Source of the DNA: Trematomus loennbergii
Lineage: Eukaryota; Chordata; Actinopteri; Perciformes; Nototheniidae
NCBI GenBank assembly: GCA_012861695.1
Contig: JAAOOA010000060.1
Location: 18,142,472-18,206,471, forward strand
Length of the DNA stretch: 64,000 bases
Direction: 5' to 3'
Of the stretch, positions 1 through 9,600 are shown one piece after another. The notes beneath the pieces were generated by a model. That model worked only from the letters and a program-made list of their open reading frames with translations, ran no database searches and was not told where the DNA came from. Each line of letters starts with the position of its first letter. Positions within the stretch are counted from its first letter, which is position 1. The translations under genes were made by a program, and so were the position numbers.

Positions 1-1567
1 TTTCAAACTTGTTGGGGGCCGGCTTGTGTCCAATAAAGAAGGTTGAAACATGTTTTATGATGGCTGCCCAATTTACACAGGGCAGAGCATTTTTTTGTGG
101 TTGGAGAAAAAACATAAAACTAAAGGCGATTTAAGATCATGCTGCTTCCCAAAGCCACCCCCTGATTTATTGGAACACAGTTTATTTCCTTCAAATGATG
201 AAACACACTCCCTTTACTTTCCCCATGTTGGCCTTTTCAGGCGGATTCATCATTTCTTTTCTCACTTGATATTTACAGTATATATGAATATCCTCATGTT
301 GGCAACATCATGGCAAGCATATCAAAGCTCCTTTTGCAGTATACATCCTATATCCATAAATCAACCCAAACTTTCACCTCTAAAGCTGCAAATACGGGCA
401 CATTATGAAGATATGGCATATTGATTTTTCTGTTTGAGCAGTTGACGGTGCTTACCGAAGCAAACTTTGTATCACATAAAACATGCTTCAAGGAGTTGTA
501 CCCCACAGTGAGAGCCATGTTCCCCCTGTCACATGCTCCAGTGGACTTAATGATGGCATGTTTTCCCTCTCTGGTTTACTGCAGCTGCAGTTCGTATGCC
601 CCCTTTAAATCATAGAGAGATGGAGATTTGGATATATATGATGTGAGTGAAACCCAGAGGTATACAAACACAAACCTTCACTTGGTTAATGTCTTCCCAC
701 GTATGTTTTATTTGATATATTTATGAGATAAGACTGAGTGTAATAAACAAGAAAAGCCCACGGCTATCTTCATTTATCTTTGAGTTAATTTGCTTTGTTC
801 CTCAGTTCATCCGCAGTTGCTGATTATATAATGGGATTATGTCATCATCAAGTACCAAAGAAGATAGACAATAAGCACTAAAATGGAAATGAATAATCTC
901 AATGTACGTCTACTTTTGACCCTTTTAAACTGAGAGAAACCTCCATCTACTGGAGGTCACTATCAATTACAGATGAAGACACATCTCTTTCCATTTCCTC
1001 ACAACACTACTGTTAGACACTTTATGGTGGAAGTAAATGCACCGACCCCCACCACAGTCTTTGCCCAGCTGCCCATCAATATTATCTCTGCAGCAAGCCA
1101 ATTAGTCATCATCCGCTTTGTTTTGTTGGGTTCACACAGTCAGGCGTCCTCTGATTCAATAAATTTTTAAATAATGGGCCTGTAATCATAGATGCTGATA
1201 ATTGTGAGTCTTATTTGGTCCCTCAAATCAATTCAGGCTGCTGACAATACACCACAGCCTCTAACCATTTTATCATAAAAATGATACAAGTAATCACATA
1301 ATCAGCTAATGACATTACATCATGCTCTATAGTTTGAAAAGTTATGAATGTTTTATACACTATACTGTATCAACATTTCTAATACAATTTGTAAGTCCAG
1401 GCCAGACTTGTTTCAATCTAAACATTTGACAAATGACTACTTAATGTTTGCTTTAATTAAACAGGTAAAGCATTGGTCCAATGGGAAACAAGTGAGAGAC
1501 CGTGATCTTGTCATTGCACCACTCATTATGGTTACTTGATTAAAATGTTCTTGTTTGCAAGATCAAT
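1..1567. other. Non-coding, no gene seen
   Basis: AT-rich unique-looking sequence with only short chance ORFs. The stretch at about 1010-1110 is more complex (accgacccccaccacag, gcagcaagccaattag) and could be a conserved non-coding element, but this cannot be judged without alignment. Confidence 0.5.
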
Positions 1568-1887
1568 AGGCGCGTTCACACCGCAGTACTTTTCCCACTT
1601 TAGTTCCGATATAGTTCCGAAATGTCGCGTTCACACCAAAAAGAGCCGGAACTAAAATGAGTTAATGAGAACCTTTTTACCCCCTTTTCCGTCAGTTTTC
1701 CGTCCCTGCTAGAGAGCAGGTACTTTCGTGGGAGAAAAAGGTTCCTATGTCTGATTGGCTGGGCGGAATGTAAACCACGCCCCGTAAAACTCCCCAAAAG
1801 TTTTGTGAAGCCGCCATTTTATTATCCTCGCATTAGCATTATTAGCATTAGCATTAGCCTAGCGCAGAAACGCAGAGAGACTAACTT

Positions 1888-1960
1888 ATGGCAACACAAA
1901 AGAAAACATGGGAGCGGTGGAGATGAAGAGGTGTCGGTGTTCTGGCGATTTACTCGGAAG
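1888..1960 (+). pseudogene. Broken Myb/trihelix-like ORF remnant inside transposon copy 1
   Basis: ATG GCA ACA CAA AAG AAA ACA TGG GAG CGG TGG reads as MATQKKTWERW, then AGA TGA stops. The pattern W-x(2)-DEEVxxFLxIYSE spread over three frames resembles the N-terminal helix region of the Myb-like (SANT/trihelix) second protein of Harbinger transposons. The counterpart in the 45 kb copy has the same break, so the ORF was already dead when the copies spread. Assignment rests on motif resemblance. Confidence 0.4.
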
Positions 1961-2005
1961 GCTTCTGTAGAAGCTGCTGGGAGTCCCAGCAGCTTCTACT
2001 GAAGC
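1961..2005. repeat. Near-perfect central hairpin of transposon copy 1
   Basis: Arms of 22 bp (1961-1982 and 1984-2005) flank one central base at 1983, with a single mismatch (T at 1966). The corresponding hairpin in the second copy (45374-45418) is perfect. Confidence 0.9.
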
Positions 2006-2260
2006 CAGTCCCCAACTCCGGGGACTTCCGGCCGGGGACTTCGGGTGGCAGTATACGCCGTGAAGTTGTTTGCGGCCTGCCAGTAAACCCAAAGCAGAAG
2101 AAGAAGAAGTGACGTCAGCGGCTTCATTTGCCTAATCCACCCCCAGGGACTTATTCCGGTGTGAACGCGATCTGTACTTAGTTCATGAGAACTAAAGAGT
2201 TCTGATGAACTAAGTTCTGATGAACCTTTGTGGGAAAAGTACTGCGGTGTGAATGCGCCT

Positions 2261-4609
2261 TAACTCACTAAGAGCTTCCCAACCATGTTTTCCTCGTCAA
2301 TAGACAAAAAACATGTAATGTAAACAATTCAGCTTGATATTTAAATTGTTGCACCTCTCTAATTCATAAAACTAAACTGTCAGGTTAAAGCTCAATATCA
2401 TCATGATAGGCTAACAGCATACTGCATAGCAATCACCCAGTTAATTGTTAAGCCCTTCCTTAATCTCACAAACTAAGCCATCACTACTTAAAGGGGACAA
2501 ACATCCTGCATGATGTTGTTGACACTTTGTTTTATCGTTCGATATGAACAATGATGAGTCATATTCAAACAAGGATCCTTAACTGAAAGTGGATTATTTA
2601 TGGTCACAGAAAGATAATGAAGGTTACTCAAAGGTTACTTCTTTAAAAAAAGAAAAAATCCATATCCTTATCAGCCATCATTCTGTAATATAGCTGTATC
2701 TGTTTATCTGACTGTGTTCATGTGAGTGTGTCAGTAGAAATGTGTGCTACACATACACACACTTTCATTCACACTTGTGCTGACCTTAACTGCAAAGCAT
2801 GGAGCCAAAGCTCTTAAAGTCTTAAAACTGATGGCCTGGATACCCTCATGTCCTGTTCGCTGTGTCAAGTCATTATAGTGCACCAAGTCATTAGCTGATG
2901 GTGTAGTCATCCATTACAGCTAAGAGGGAATATAGCAAAAGCAAAGCAGATGATTCCAACTTCAAAATGTCCAGATCATGTGAAGGGCGATTTGTCTTTC
3001 TTTTCCCTTGGTGCTCAATATATCTTTGTCACTGTCACACTGTCAGTTCCACAGTGATCAGGGGAGAGTTACACATTTTGGTACGGTAGTTCTAGGTAAC
3101 ATCTGCATACCGAATTCACAATGTAGACTCCCACTTAATAAACATTACATACATTATGGAGATTTGACTTGTTCATGAAGTGCAAACGAAGATTCACAAA
3201 AGGCAAAATCTGACAATGGTTTTTAATCAAAATAACATCAGTGCAATAGCTGTCAGGTGTGTTACTGCACTATACATGTAAATAACTTTTTGTGTGAGTA
3301 TTGTGAAATCCCTAGTTGCCAATGCAATATTTGAGGTAAGCTGTCGAGTGTCAGACAGGGTCAGAACAAAGTACAGGGCTGTTAGGTAATTGTGGTTCCT
3401 TTGTATAATTATTGTAATCAAATAGAGAGCATAAACTCCCCCTGTGTTTCACTAGATGCAGCAAGATCATTACCTATACACTGATGTTCCCTCTGTTTAA
3501 ACCTGATCAACTGATGCCAGATAAAAAATAACAAATACATGTACAAATATCAACTGATAATGTTGAGGACAACAACAAATAAAGTATACTAACTTTAGAG
3601 ATGAGTATTAAGTTGGGAGTCAGAGCAAAATACAAATGGACCCTATTATATCTAGTAACATTGTCTCTCTATCTTCTGTGCAGGATACAAAAACATTTGT
3701 CAATATGTTGGCATGTGTACCCGCCGGCATTGTGTAATCCAATAAGATATCGGCACATGTATTCAGTGATTAGAATACAGCCAACAACAACAATCTTCAC
3801 TAAATCTTAGCCTTATTATTATTTTTTCATCAAGGCTCGGTCAGATAAACAGCTTAACATATTGGTAGTTTAACAGTCAGGAGAAAGCCTGATGTGTTGT
3901 TTCATCAATGTGTTTCACCAATGGGTGGGAAATTGTTTTGTTTGATGAAATGCTGTCTATTCTCCAAAACCACACTCCAAGGGCAACTCTCCTGTTTTAG
4001 AACTTGTTATTTTTACTCTTAGATCCACAAATGAAGTGTTAAGAGTCAAGAATAGATAAGATATGCTGTTTTACACGCAATGCTAATGCAATACTACCAA
4101 ATCTATCAAAAACATTGACAATGCTTAATGGCAGCCCCAGTGACATAGTGGAAACATCACACAAAACACCTGAGGTTAGACTTTTAATCAGTTTAGCCCG
4201 ATTTGTATTACTACGTAATGAGAATGATGGATTAGGATCTTTATGTAACGCGTCTTTGAATATTTAATAACTGTAAAATGCTCTGAACTATACATTGTAT
4301 TATTAATATCATACAATCTACTCAGAACTAATTCCTGGCAGCAGCAACTCATATATTAGAAAACAATAAGTCTATTCTTATTTGTCAAGTTTGAAAGTAA
4401 TAAAAACAACAAGTTATAATCCCTTTGTAAAATAATAGCAACTCATATTGCTTTTTTGCAAAAAAGACAGTGTAATTTTCCATCAAAATATATTTTTGGT
4501 TTCAATATATATCTGTCTCTAAACATGATAGTGAGCATGACTTTCCTTACATTTTTATTAACTTTGTTCAAACTTATTTTTTTTTAAAACACGATAGAGC
4601 TTTGATATT
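2261..4609. other. Non-coding, no gene seen
   Basis: AT-rich sequence with short chance ORFs and a few CA/TG-rich patches near 2740-2775. No repeat family, RNA gene or exon was recognised. Confidence 0.5.
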
Positions 4610-4613
4610 TTAA

Positions 4614-5220
4614 CACTACACACCAACCTGAGACCAAAGAACGCGTACCGAAGGCGTCCCGACTTTTACGTCCGCTACGTCGCCTGCGTCGGCTACGCCG
4701 CCCGCCAACGCCGCCCGCCAACGAACACACCGCAAAGACTTCAGTTGACGAGTGGCAATAATTGTCCTTACCAGCAGGTAGCGGTAGTGTGTATTCGTCA
4801 TTCAAAAGAGGCAACAACCGGAAGACAGACTACAGACCGAGAGAAGAAGAACAGACTACGTGATATAAACAATCAACAAATAGCGTCTGGGTTCCATTGT
4901 CACTCTCTCGTCGATCGGAAACATGTAAACATAAAAAAGAAACTCTTGTGTCCGGGTGAGATGAAAATGATTAGCCGTCTGTGTGTGCCTTCTTAATCGT
5001 TTGTTTTGGTCCCTCACTTCCGCTTCGCTTCTCATGCACTGACTCGCTGAACAGCCAATCAGAGTGAGTTCTTTGTCCCGACAGAGAAAGTCGGGGGGGT
5101 GTGAAAATGTGCCGTAAAGAGACGACGGTGCGGGACACACCAACCTGAGTAGGGCGCCGCGAATGCCCGACTGCCTCTGACGGCCTCTGACTCCCAAAAT
5201 CGGGTTGGTGTGTAGCGGCC
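4614..5220. mobile_element. Non-autonomous DNA transposon flanked by TTAA
   Basis: TTAA occurs at 4610-4613 and again at 5221-5224. The ends are imperfect inverted repeats sharing CTACACACCAACC (left, from 4616; right, complement near 5203-5215). An internal copy of acacaccaacctgag lies near 5134, which suggests rearrangement or nesting. TTAA target choice points to the piggyBac or Kolobok superfamilies. The interior is much richer in CpG than the flanks (gtccgctacgtcgcctgcgt), like a young insertion. No transposase is present. Confidence 0.75.
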
Positions 5221-5224
5221 TTAA

Positions 5225-5970
5225 AAGTTAAGCATCTCTCAGTAAAATGGAATGACCTCAGAGAGGAAAAAAGATTGGACGGTTAGAAACTTGGCTGATA
5301 TGAGGAATGTAAGGCACTGTCACAGCTCATTGTCTTTGAAAATGAATAGGAGAACAATGACAAGGCCAGGAGTGATTCCAGAGAAATGCAAAGCAAGGCG
5401 AGAGCAGACCTTCAGAGAAGAATATTTATGTTATAGCTTAATGCTAATATTATGTGGCAAGCAATTACATCTGTATTCACAATAGATAGCGTATCCATAA
5501 TTGACAATGACATAGAATGCCTGGCTACAGGACAGTTCGATCAATGAAGAATGTCATGCTCTGGTCTTGATTCTCTATATTCTAGCCTTTAAAGTTGGCA
5601 AGGCTCAGCAATGAATATCAATAGACAGAGATTGATTCATAACACAAAGTCATATTTGAAAGCATTAGACATACAATGATGAGTACATTTACATTCTACC
5701 ATCATTACTGAATGTATTACTTCTGTGAGGTTTGTGTGATGCAGAATATGGTGAATCATAATTATATTATTTCCTCCTTTTTTGTTCTTCAATATGCGGA
5801 CTTGTTAATACATATGCAGATGGTTCTCTGTTTAATGGGTGGAACTAACAAAGTACATCCTTTTTTTTCATTGGGTGAATAATATTTAGCAAATCTGAAA
5901 TTAGAAAACTGCTTTCTCACAGCAACGTCAAAGGGGCAGACGTTATATGGCCCAATTCATTATAGTCAGT
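5225..5970. other. Non-coding, no gene seen
   Basis: AT-rich sequence between the transposon and the polypurine tracts; it may hold distal promoter elements of lrrtm1, but no specific site is convincing. Confidence 0.5.
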
Positions 5971-6050
5971 TGAGGGGGGAGGGAGAGCGAGAGAGAGAAG
6001 AGAGATAGAGAAAGGAAGATAGAGAGAGGTGGGGGGGGGGGGGGGGGGGG
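5971..6050 (+). repeat. Polypurine tract ending in a run of 20 G
   Basis: From 5971 the + strand is almost pure A/G (gggggga, gagagcgagagagagaag, gataga) and ends in T followed by 20 consecutive G (6031-6050). Such sequence can form quadruplex or triplex structure and is also prone to sequencing error, so the exact run length is uncertain. Confidence 0.9.
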
Positions 6051-6106
6051 TTAATTAAAGCTCCTGGTTTAAGCCCAGCCCATTCTGAATATGTAAATGT
6101 CTCAGG

Positions 6107-6153
6107 CAAAAAAAACAAAAACACAGCAAGAGGAAAGCAACGAGGGAAGAGGG

Positions 6154-6185
<32 letters not shown>

Positions 6186-6274
6186 CGAGAGAGGAAGGGG
6201 AGGGGAGCAGCATGAAAAAGTGAGTGAGCGATCAAGGGAAAAGAGAGCAAGAGAGCGAGGGAAAGAGAGCGAGC
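6107..6274 (+). repeat. GA-rich polypurine tract upstream of lrrtm1
   Basis: The + strand is almost purely A/G over about 168 bases, with imperfect (GA)n runs such as gagagagagagaggagagag and gaaagagagcgagc. It is separated from the G-run tract by about 55 bases of mixed sequence. Open frames here (Arg/Glu-rich or Ser/Leu-rich) are products of the low complexity. Confidence 0.9.
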
Positions 6275-7388
6275 ACTCTGAATTGTGAGTGGCTTACGAC
6301 ACTCAGTGAACAGAAGGTGCTTCTGCATGCGCTGTCAGTGTACGGCTCTGCTGCAAGGGATTGCGCGCTCCTTCGCTTCCCACATTTACCGCCCTTGCCT
6401 GCCGACCAGCACCAGCCCTCAGCAGCCTCATTCAGCCGGCTGAGAAAACACCCGGAGAGAGTGCATGAAAACTGCAAGCCACGGGGGATGCAAGCGGCTT
6501 TTTAACGGAGATCAGCCACTGAGATGACAAGGAATACTGTTACACAAGACAACAGTGAACAGGGTTCACCTCTTTAAAACCTGTTTTTTTTTTCTTCCTG
6601 CCTTCGTCACTGAAAGCATGATTACCCGCTTGAATGGATTTAAACCTTACAAGTCAGTGATTGCTCCCAGAGATGGACGATAATATGTGTTGACAGATCG
6701 TCTGAAACTTAAGCAGGAAGGGGAGGAGAAAAGAGCAAGGCAGATATTTGAAAAGATTTTTCCTTGGTCATTTTTTTTCTCCTACTGGTTGTCTCTTCTT
6801 CCCTCTGATCATTGCAGCAGAGGACTGCGGAGGAGCCACAGAGACAGAGCTCATGCATGCAGACAGGGGAACTTGCACTTCCTACCATCTAGCTGAAAGC
6901 TACTTGGATTCGTTCTCTTTCTGGCTCTTTCACTTGAGGAGAACTAAGACATTGTAAGCCTGCCAAGGATCTGGTGTCCACTGAAAAGAGAGAAGGGAGG
7001 GGGGAGGAATTTGTACCACAGTGGGGTCTTTTTTAGATTCGCACATAATTAGTGTTGGGGCACAAAGCGAGTCGCTGAATGGAGATTGTCAGCTTTTGGA
7101 TAGGGGTGAGTAGGAATCTTTTCAAATAAGATCGATCAATGAGGAAACTTTTTTTTCATCTCCTCTACTCTCCACCCACTGCTTGATATCTAACATAAGC
7201 AAAGAGACTTGCCTTTTATCTTTTTCATTTTTCACTTATAAATCTAGTCACAGCTTAATTACAAAATCGGAACGAAGAAGATTATTATTAAATATGATGT
7301 GATAAATATGATGTAATAGGTGCACACAACAATATCCAGAGTGGATCAATGGACATTTTCTCAGAGACATCCCTGGATATTTATGCTA
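6275..7388 (+). promoter_or_regulatory. Probable lrrtm1 promoter and 5' untranslated region
   Basis: This stretch lies directly before the coding exon and is richer in G+C and CpG than its surroundings, especially 6320-6500 (gcgcgctcc, accgccc, cagccggctg, acccggag, agcggc). I see no convincing TATA box, which would fit a dispersed-start neuronal promoter. Several short upstream ATGs are present. The transcription start cannot be placed from sequence alone. Confidence 0.45.
7106..7247 (+). other. Possible intron in the lrrtm1 5' leader
   Basis: A good donor (AGGG|GTGAGT, 7106-7111) is followed 140 bases later by a pyrimidine-rich run and an acceptor (tttcac...aaatctag, AG at 7246-7247). Mammalian LRRTM1 has a non-coding first exon spliced to the coding exon, so a leader intron is expected, and this size is normal for fish. 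An alternative acceptor with a longer pyrimidine tract (ctcttcttccctctgatcattgcag) ends at about 6822. This is inference from splice-site resemblance only. Confidence 0.3.
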
Positions 7389-7633
7389 ATGGATTTCCTT
7401 CTAATTGGACTGTACTTAAAGTGGCCACTGAAGAAGCCCCCTGGGTTGATACTGTGTTTATTGGGAATATTTCTCAGAACGGTTCCCTTGGTGGAGGGGG
7501 TTTGTCCAAGGCTGTGCCGCTGCGACAGCAAGCTGCTGTATTGCGAGGGGCTCAACCTCACAGACATTCCCCGCAATCTGAGCAGTGCCATGGGCCTGTC
7601 CATGAGAGAAAACAACCTGACCGAGCTGCGTGA
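7349..7633 (+). other. Upstream ORF overlapping the lrrtm1 start codon
   Basis: An ATG at 7349, 40 bases before the lrrtm1 ATG, opens a 94-codon frame ([15 protein letters not shown]...) in a different phase that runs past the lrrtm1 start and ends at 7633. Its context (tcaATGg) has +4 G but no -3 purine. If this stretch is in the mature leader, the ORF would be expected to lower lrrtm1 translation, depending on leaky scanning. The downstream part is only the lrrtm1 sequence read out of frame, so a functional peptide is unlikely. Confidence 0.4.
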
Positions 7634-8959
7634 AGGCCAAATGGTAGGTCTGTCACAGCTCACCTGGCTCTACCTAGATCACAACAACATTGACATTGTG
7701 GAGGAGGGTGCATTTGACAGGCTAAGACGGGTCAAGGAGTTAGACCTCAGCAGCAACCGGATTGAGATTCTGCCAAATGGTACCTTCAGACCCCTCCCAA
7801 ACCTACGCATCCTGGACCTGTCATACAACAGGCTGCAGGCACTAGAGCCTGACCTGTTCCATGGCCTTAGAAAGCTCACCAACCTGCATTTGCGCTACAA
7901 TGCTCTCAGTTTGTGCCAGTGCGGATTTTCCAAGACTGCCGGAGCATGCAGTTTCTGGACTTGGGATACAACCAACTGCAGAGTCTGGCAAGAAACTCCT
8001 TCGCTGGCCTCTTCAAGTTGACTGAGTTGCATCTGAGCACAATGAGCTGGTCAAAGTCAAACCTAGCCCATTTCCCTCGCCTCATCTCTTTACGCACTCT
8101 GTACATGCACAACAATCGTGCCACAGTTGTTGTCAATACACTGGACTGGACATGGCATTTTTTAGAGAAGATTGACCTGTCAGCCAATGAAATCGACTAC
8201 ATGGAGCCACATGTGTTTGAGAGCGCGCCCAACCTCAAGGTGTTGATGCTAGACTCCAATCGGTTGACCTCTGTGGACCAGCGCATCCTGGATTCCTGGT
8301 CATCTCTGGACAGCATTACCCTGGCAGGGAATGACTGGGAGTGCAGTCGCAACGTGTGTGCCTTGGCCTCTTGGCTGAGTGCCTTCCGAGGCCAGCGTGA
8401 CAATTCCCTGCTGTGTTCAAGCCCCGACACCGCACAGGGGGAGGACGTGTTGGATGCTGTCTATGCTTTTCAGCTATGTGAGAATTCCCCAATGGAGGTA
8501 ACTACAGCAGGGCTGTATCCCTCTACAAGGGATCTGGCCCAGGGTGGATCTGTTTTCCTGGGCCCATTTACTCCCAACCCTTATGATGGTGAAGGTAGTG
8601 AGGTGGTCACCAGTTCTTTCACTGTCACAGTGGGCCACGATGACCTGGAGAGCACCATGCAGATCCATAAGGTTGTGACTGGAACCATGGCACTCATCTT
8701 TTCCTTTCTCATCATTGTGCTCATGCTGTATGTGGCATGGAAGTGCTTTCCAGCCGGAATAAGACAACTGAGGCAATGCTTTAGCAGCCAGCGTCGTAAG
8801 CAGAAGCAAAAGCAAAGCATGCAGCAGATGGCTGCAATTTCTACGCCGGAGTACTATGTTGACTATAAACCTAACCACATTGAGGGAGCTTTGGTAATCA
8901 TCAATGAATATGGCTCTTGCACTTGCCAACAGCAACCTTCTCGGGAATGTGAGGTGTGA
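7389..8959 (+). CDS. lrrtm1: Leucine-rich repeat transmembrane neuronal protein 1 (coding exon, frameshifted as written)
   Basis: LRRTM proteins are postsynaptic adhesion molecules that bind presynaptic neurexins and promote excitatory synapse formation. The start is the ATG at 7389 (MDFLLIGL), which matches the LRRTM1 N-terminus; an in-frame ATG two codons upstream (7383) has a weaker context. Visible in order are a signal peptide (residues ~1-37), an LRRNT with Cys 39/43/45/52, about ten LRRs (e.g. [22 protein letters not shown]), an LRRCT around [14 protein letters not shown] (Cys ~319), one membrane span (8672-8746, [13 protein letters not shown]...), and a cytoplasmic tail with [20 protein letters not shown] ending in ECEV, a PDZ-type C-terminus. 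NLT, NLS and NGT glycosylation sites are present. The reading frame is interrupted: one base is missing at about 7911-7912, one is missing at about 8034 and one extra A lies at 8059-8061. With these allowed for, the product is about 523 residues, against 522 in human. No intron interrupts the coding region, as in mammalian LRRTM1. The family call is secure; whether the breaks are real is not. Confidence 0.95.
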
Positions 8960-9600
8960 ACCTGCTTTGTGAGTACGTATTTACCTGTTGGTCGTCTGGA
9001 TATACAGTAATCCCTGTTTGGATACACTGGGGAGGGGGATATTGCGGGACAGAAGGAATATGGATCTTTTGGACACTTTTTACACAGCGTCTCACTGTGA
9101 TGTGGAAGAAGTGTGCTTCATGCGGCTGACTATGTTGTGTGGATTTACTGCTACTGCTATCTACTGCTGATTTTAGGCCGCTGGGCATGATGGCTACATG
9201 ACTCTTGGAACTGTTGATATTCTACAGAAACACAGAGAGGAATACATTGTGGGCACTAAGGATTTTCTTTCACGAGTGGATATTTGAGCTTTAATGTGTC
9301 TTTCTACTTCAGGACATTTAATTATTGTTTAAAAATAAACTGGGGACACACACAAGAAAAAAAAGAAAAGATAAAAACCATTTGTACTATGGTAAACACA
9401 ATATTTGACAAGCATTTAAAATATACAAAAAAAATGTTTAAGTTGGATTACAAATGTAAAAATAAAACTATGTGTAAAATATGTTAAAAGAAGAAGTGCA
9501 AGTGTGGAAAAAATGATTCAAGGTAATCTATTTCTTTTGTAAACTACAAAAAAATGTTTAAATAAATGAATTGCTATTCACAGTAAACTCATTTGTACGT
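8960..9600 (+). other. lrrtm1 3' untranslated region with poly(A) signals
   Basis: After the stop codon the sequence becomes A/T-rich and contains AATAAA hexamers at 9334-9339, 9461-9466 and 9561-9566. Any of these could direct 3' end formation; the last is followed by T/G-containing sequence. The exact cleavage point is not visible. Confidence 0.6.

Larger units (their letters stand above)
1568..2260 (+). mobile_element. Harbinger-like non-autonomous DNA transposon, copy 1
   Basis: The ends are inverted repeats of about 31 bp with a single mismatch: 1568-1598 (AGGCGCGTTCACACCGCAGT...) against the complement of 2230-2260 (AGGCGCATTCACACCGCAGT...). A second GCGTTCACACC motif lies inside each end (near 1626 and 2165). 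The centre carries a near-perfect hairpin at 1961-2005. At 1888 an ATG opens MATQKKTWERW and then meets a stop; the following bases, read in other phases, give DEEVSVF and LAIYSE, resembling the Myb/trihelix-like protein of PIF/Harbinger elements. A target duplication is not clear (flanks ...aat / taac...). The same family recurs inverted at 45137-45785. Confidence 0.85.

Noticed and set aside
5966..6328. 120-codon Ser/Leu/Pro-rich frame on the minus strand
   Set aside because: It is a translation of the polypurine tracts and the G20 run; low complexity explains the lack of stops.
6310..6345. REST/NRSF (RE1) silencer site near the promoter
   Set aside because: Half-site-like pieces (ggtgctt, gcgctgtc) occur, but their order and spacing do not fit the consensus.
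8474..8935. 153-codon frame antisense to the lrrtm1 3' half
   Set aside because: It is a shadow of the conserved lrrtm1 coding frame, with no independent support.
7389..8959. lrrtm1 as a retro-pseudogene
   Set aside because: The single coding exon is normal for LRRTM1, the 5' promoter-like region and 3' poly(A) signals look native, and apart from three homopolymer indels the protein is intact.
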